Positions 60,510-64,000 of a DNA stretch of 64,000 bases are shown here, piece after piece. Below the pieces are notes generated by a model that was not told the DNA's origin, made no database searches, and worked only from the letters and a program-made list of their open reading frames with translations. Positions within the stretch are counted from its first letter, which is position 1; each line of letters opens with the position of its first letter. The position numbers and the translations under genes are program-made. Location: NCBI RefSeq assembly GCF_014596565.1, contig NZ_NOIN01000015.1, positions 62,001 through 126,000 of the forward strand, read 5' to 3'. This stretch comes from Pseudomonas sp. PSB18 (GTDB lineage: Bacteria; Pseudomonadota; Gammaproteobacteria; Pseudomonadales; Pseudomonadaceae).

Positions 60510-61871
60510 TCAGGTCGGTAACCGGATCCCGAAGGTGTTGGCACCCCGGTCGCTGTGCACGAATACATCCCCACCGTGCATCAGGGCGATTGCCCTGACG
60601 ATGGCCAGCCCGAGTCCGTGGTTGGCGCCGCTGTTACTGCGGGAGGCATCGACCCGGTAGAAGCGTTCGAACAGCCGCGGCAGGTGTTCGGTGGCAATCG
60701 GTTCGCCAGGGTTGGTGACGGCGAGGGAGATCTGGTCGGCCTGGGCTTCGATGGTGACGTCGATGATTTGTCCCGGCGCGGTGTGCTGCACGGCGTTGCT
60801 CAACAGGTTGATCAGCGCCCGGCGCAGATGGGCGATCTCGATGCTGGCCTGGGCGTCACCATTGACCCGCACCTGGACCTGGGCGTCTTCGAGAATGAAG
60901 TCCAGGTAATCGAGGGTGGTGGCCACTTCGTCGGCCAACGATGTGGTGGTCAGCTTGGTGGCCTTGCTGCCTTGGTCGGCGCTGGCGAGGAAGAGCATGT
61001 CATTGATGATCGAGCGCAGTCGTTCCAGTTCCTCGAGGTTCGATTGCAGCACTTCGAAATAATGTTCGGCCGAACGGCCACGGGTCAGCGCTACCTGGGT
61101 CTGGCCGATCAGGTTGGTCAGGGGCGAGCGCAGTTCATGGGCGACATCGGCGTTGAACGACTCCAGGCGTGAGTAGGCCTGTTCGACCCGGTCGAGGGTG
61201 GCATTGAAAGAACTGACGAACTGACTGAGTTCCGGTGGCAACGGCGATAGCCGCAAACGCCCGGACAGGCGCGGAGGGGCCAGGCGCCGGGCTTCATCGG
61301 ACAGCCTGATCAATGGCTTGAGGCCGATATGCGCGACCCAGTAGCCCAACAGGGACGCCAGCAGCACTCCGATAATCGCCAGGCTCACCAGGGCCACCAG
61401 CAGACGATGCTGGGTCTGGTAGAACGTCTCGGTGTCGATGCCGATCATGAAACGCAGCGGCGGTCGTTGGTCCTTGGCCGGAAACTGGCTCAGCAGCACT
61501 TTCATCGGGTAATGGCGGTTGGGCAATTGCAGGTCGCGTTTACCCAGTGGCCCTTGGGTGAAGGCACGGATCTGCGGGTCGGGATCGCCATATTCGAAGT
61601 GTGGATCACCGCTGACGATCCAGAAGTGGATGCGCTTGTCTTCCTCCCCCAGCAAACGCAGTTTGTTGTGGATCTTCACCCAGTGCTCGGGCGTACCGTA
61701 ACGGCCCACCGTGGATTCGAGCACGCTGTAGCGGGCATCGAGTTCGGCTTCGGGCAACAGGCCCAGGCCTTTTTCGACCTGCTGGTACAAGGCGCCGCCG
61801 ATCAGCAGGAATATCAGCGCGGCGACCAGGGTGAACAGGCCGCTGAGGCGTAGCGCGATACTGTTACTCAC
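60510..61871 (-). CDS. Heavy-metal-type sensor histidine kinase, 453 aa
   Basis: Inner-membrane kinase of the CusS/CopS/CzcS class. Two membrane segments (about 10-30 and 165-187) enclose a periplasmic loop beginning QQVEKGLGLLPEAELDARYS. Then come HAMP, the H-box FNADVAHELRSPLTNL, the N-box NLLSNAVQHTAPG and the G-box HGLGLAIVRAIALMHGGD. GTG start at 61871 overlaps the regulator's TAA; GGAAAG lies six bases before it. Partner of the response regulator next to it. Metal specificity is not shown. Confidence 0.9.
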   Translation of the reverse strand: MSNSIALRLSGLFTLVAALIFLLIGGALYQQVEKGLGLLPEAELDARYSVLESTVGRYGTPEHWVKIHNKLRLLGEEDKRIHFWIVSGDPHFEYGDPDPQIRAFTQGPLGKRDLQLPNRHYPMKVLLSQFPAKDQRPPLRFMIGIDTETFYQTQHRLLVALVSLAIIGVLLASLLGYWVAHIGLKPLIRLSDEARRLAPPRLSGRLRLSPLPPELSQFVSSFNATLDRVEQAYSRLESFNADVAHELRSPLTNLIGQTQVALTRGRSAEHYFEVLQSNLEELERLRSIINDMLFLASADQGSKATKLTTTSLADEVATTLDYLDFILEDAQVQVRVNGDAQASIEIAHLRRALINLLSNAVQHTAPGQIIDVTIEAQADQISLAVTNPGEPIATEHLPRLFERFYRVDASRSNSGANHGLGLAIVRAIALMHGGDVFVHSDRGANTFGIRLPT

Positions 61872-62538
61872 TGCGACTTTCCAGTACATAACCCATCCCG
61901 CGAATGGTGTGCAGCAACTTCCGCTCGAACGGCCCGTCGAGCTTGGCTCGCAGGCGTTTGATCGCCACTTCCACGACGTTGGCGTCGCTGTCGAAGTTGA
62001 TGTCCCAGACCATTTCGGCAATGGCGGTCTTGGAGAGGATTTCACCCTGGCGGCGAGCCAGGACACTGAGCAGCGAGAACTCCTTGGCCGTCAGGTCCAG
62101 GCGTTGGCCGGCGCGGGTGGCCTTGCGGCTGATCAGATCGATCCACAGGTCGGCGATGCTCACCTGCACCGGTTCATGGCCGCCGCTGCGGCGGGTCAGG
62201 GCTTGCAGGCGAGCCACCAGTTCCAGGAAGGAGAACGGTTTGCCCAGGTAGTCGTCGGCGCCGTCGCGCAGGCCCTTGATGCGGTCTTCGACCCGTTCCC
62301 GGGCGGTGAGCATGATCACCGGGGTCTGCTTGCGAGCGCGCAGGGCGCGCAGCACGCCGAAGCCATCCAGGCCCGGCAGCATCACGTCGAGCACGATCAC
62401 CGCATATTCGCTTTCCAGGGCCAGGTGCAGCCCTTCGACGCCGTCGGGGGCTACGTCCACGATGTAGCCCTGTTCAGTCAGGCCACGATGCAGGTAGTCC
62501 GCGGTTTTTTCTTCGTCTTCGATGATCAGAACGCGCAT
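61864..62538 (-). CDS. OmpR-family response regulator (CopR/CzcR-like), 224 aa
   Basis: DNA-binding regulator with receiver domain (acidic pocket IIEDEEKT, phospho-acceptor Asp51 in VLDVMLPGLDGF, Lys101 in GKPFS) and winged helix (LDLTAKEFSLLSVLARRQGE ... NVVEVAIKRLRAKL). It closely resembles heavy-metal regulators. Starts nine bases after the RND gene stop, with its ribosome-binding site GAGGCGGGGCC in the gap, so it is in the same operon. Probably controls that pump and perhaps the operon itself. Confidence 0.92.
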   Translation of the reverse strand: MRVLIIEDEEKTADYLHRGLTEQGYIVDVAPDGVEGLHLALESEYAVIVLDVMLPGLDGFGVLRALRARKQTPVIMLTARERVEDRIKGLRDGADDYLGKPFSFLELVARLQALTRRSGGHEPVQVSIADLWIDLISRKATRAGQRLDLTAKEFSLLSVLARRQGEILSKTAIAEMVWDINFDSDANVVEVAIKRLRAKLDGPFERKLLHTIRGMGYVLESRSE

Positions 62539-62547
62539 GGCCCCGCC

Positions 62548-64000
62548 TCAGTCTGTAGTCGCCAGCGCCGTAGCTGACGCAGGCCCGGAACGATGGGCGG
62601 GCCGATGGAACAACCGCTCGAGCCACAAGTATATGACCGGTGTGGTGAACAGCGTCAGCGCCTGGCTCACCAGCAGGCCGCCGACCACCGCAATGCCCAG
62701 GGGCTGGCGCAACTCCGCGCCGGGGCCATGGCCGAGCATCAGCGGCAGGGCGCCGAGCAGGGCGGCCAGGGTCGTCATGATGATCGGACGGAACCGGGTC
62801 ATGCCCGCCTGGAAAATCGCTTCCTGCGGTGTCAGTCCGCCATTGCGCTGTGCGTCGAGGGCGAAATCGATCATCAGGATACCGTTCTTCTTGACGATCC
62901 CGATCAGCAGCACCAGCCCGATCAGCGCCATGATCGAAAAATCCTGGCCCAACAGCCACAGCATGATCAGGGCGCCGAGGCCGGCCGAAGGCAGGGTGGA
63001 TATGATGGTCAGCGGATGCACGAAGCTCTCGTAGAGCACGCCGAGAATGATGTACACCGCCACCAGCGCGGCGAGGATCAGCCACGGCTGGCTTGCCAGG
63101 GAACTCTGGAACGCCTGCGCCGCACCCTGGAAGTTGCCGCTGATGGCGGCCGGCATGCCGATCTCGTTCTTCGCCTGGTCGAGCATGCGCACCGCGTCTC
63201 CCAGTGCCACGCCTGGCGCCAGGTTGAACGACAGGTTGGCGGCCGGGAACATGCCATCGTGGGCAATGGACAGCGGACCGTTGGCGGGTGGATCAAAGCG
63301 GGCCAGGGCCGAGAGCGGCACCATTTCCCCGCTCAGGGGCGAGCGTAGGTAGAAGTAGGCCAGGCTTTCGGCCTTGCCACGTTGCCGGGTGTCGAGTTCC
63401 AGGATCACGTTGTACTGGTTGGTCTCGGTCTGGAATTCGTTGATCTGCCGCTGGCCGAAGGCGTCGTACAGTGCCTGGTCGACATCGCTGGCGGTCAGGC
63501 CGAAGCGTGCCGCCGCGCTGCGGTCGATGTTGATGTGGGTAATGCTGCCGCCCAGTTGCAGGTCGTTGGAGATGTCTCGGAACGCCGGGTTACTGCGCAG
63601 TCTGTCGGTGAGTTTCTGTGCCCAGGTGTTGAGGGTTGGCCCGTCGTTGCTCTTGAGGACGTACTGATACTGGGCGCGACTGGGACCGGAGCTGAGGTTG
63701 ATGTCCTGCCCGGCCCTGAGGTACAGCGCCACGCCAGGAATTTTCTGCAACTTGGGGCGGATCCGGTCGATGAAGCCGCTGGCGGTGACGTCACGCTCGC
63801 TTTGGGGCTTGAGGGCAATCCAGAAACGGCCGTTGGCGATGGTCTGGTTGCTGCCCGAGACGCCGACGGAGTGGGAGAACGTCTGCACCGCCGGGTCGGC
63901 GGCGACGATTTCGGCCAGGGCCTTGTGCTTGGCCACCATGTCGGGGAATGACACGTCGGCGGCCGCTTCGCTGGTGCCCAGTACCAGGCCGGTGTCCTGT
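62548..64000 (-). CDS. RND efflux transporter permease (MdtC/MuxC-like), C-terminal part (cut by window edge)
   Basis: Inner-membrane proton-driven efflux pump subunit, about 484 C-terminal residues in the window. The porter domain is largely visible (LNTWAQKLTDRLRSNPAFRD; ALYDAFGQRQINEFQTETNQ), then the membrane half with LVAVYIILGVLYESFVHPLT, GIVKKNGILMIDFALDAQ and MTRFRPIIMTTLAALLGALP. The sequence best fits MdtB/MdtC or MuxB/MuxC heteromeric pumps for drugs rather than CzcA metal pumps. No outer-membrane channel gene follows; the regulator pair does. Confidence 0.9.
   Translation of the reverse strand, partial: QDTGLVLGTSEAAADVSFPDMVAKHKALAEIVAADPAVQTFSHSVGVSGSNQTIANGRFWIALKPQSERDVTASGFIDRIRPKLQKIPGVALYLRAGQDINLSSGPSRAQYQYVLKSNDGPTLNTWAQKLTDRLRSNPAFRDISNDLQLGGSITHINIDRSAAARFGLTASDVDQALYDAFGQRQINEFQTETNQYNVILELDTRQRGKAESLAYFYLRSPLSGEMVPLSALARFDPPANGPLSIAHDGMFPAANLSFNLAPGVALGDAVRMLDQAKNEIGMPAAISGNFQGAAQAFQSSLASQPWLILAALVAVYIILGVLYESFVHPLTIISTLPSAGLGALIMLWLLGQDFSIMALIGLVLLIGIVKKNGILMIDFALDAQRNGGLTPQEAIFQAGMTRFRPIIMTTLAALLGALPLMLGHGPGAELRQPLGIAVVGGLLVSQALTLFTTPVIYLWLERLFHRPAHRSGPASATALATTD

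Overview
The window is chromosomal DNA from a Pseudomonas, most probably of the P. fluorescens complex. Four things point there: the complete pseudomonad mra/dcw cluster; the rplM-rpsI-petABC-sspAB-dolP-gmhA-yraN-lpoA-rsmI-rnpB order, which matches what I remember of P. aeruginosa; a quinone-dependent malate dehydrogenase; and many REP/REPIN elements of the fluorescens type. Coding DNA is GC-rich throughout. I saw no prophage, transposase, integrase, CRISPR array or tRNA gene. This is core genome with small intergenic repeats, not an island. Identifications rest on reading motifs and on memory of protein families; no database search was run.

Layout. 1-12.7 kb is a mixed housekeeping stretch: the 5' end of mqo, a YajG lipoprotein, a PlsC-type acyltransferase, a CPXCG/DUF2007 pair, a divergent SRAP (YedK/HMCES-like) protein, a chemoreceptor, an M48 lipoprotein protease, a TMEM165/GDT1 transporter behind a yybP-ykoY manganese riboswitch, rsmC, a D-2-hydroxyacid dehydrogenase and a LysE exporter. 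12.9-21.2 kb is a likely functional module: an AlkK-like acyl-CoA ligase, the exported DUF1302 and DUF1329 proteins, and a MalT-type LuxR activator. 21.3-29.4 kb holds ogt, zapG, an alpha/beta hydrolase, trpS, zapE, a GlxA-type regulator divergent from a long-chain-type acyl-CoA dehydrogenase, and tas.

29.5-40.4 kb carries ribosomal proteins L13 and S9, the cytochrome bc1 complex, SspA and SspB, an 866-bp imperfect inverted repeat, the dolP/gmhA/yraN/lpoA envelope group on the minus strand, rsmI and the RNase P RNA gene. 40.6-58.5 kb is the unbroken division and cell-wall cluster mraZ-rsmH-ftsL-ftsI-murE-murF-mraY-murD-ftsW-murG-murC-ddlB-ftsQ-ftsA-ftsZ-lpxC. Most of its genes overlap by a few bases. 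A promoter and three AGTGG repeats spaced exactly 10 bp apart (a MraZ operator) stand at its head. 58.8-64 kb holds a GGEEF diguanylate cyclase, then, reading leftwards from the right edge, an RND efflux pump subunit (cut by the window end), an OmpR-type response regulator and its histidine kinase.

The least ordinary signals are the 866-bp inverted repeat with nested REPs downstream of sspB, the Mn riboswitch with readable alternative pairings, an SRAP protein lacking two of the residues expected at its active site, the ligase/DUF1302/DUF1329/LuxR module, a three-tier hairpin between petC and sspA, and a REP whose end is repeated three times in tandem near 58.6 kb. I found no convincing wholly new multi-gene system.
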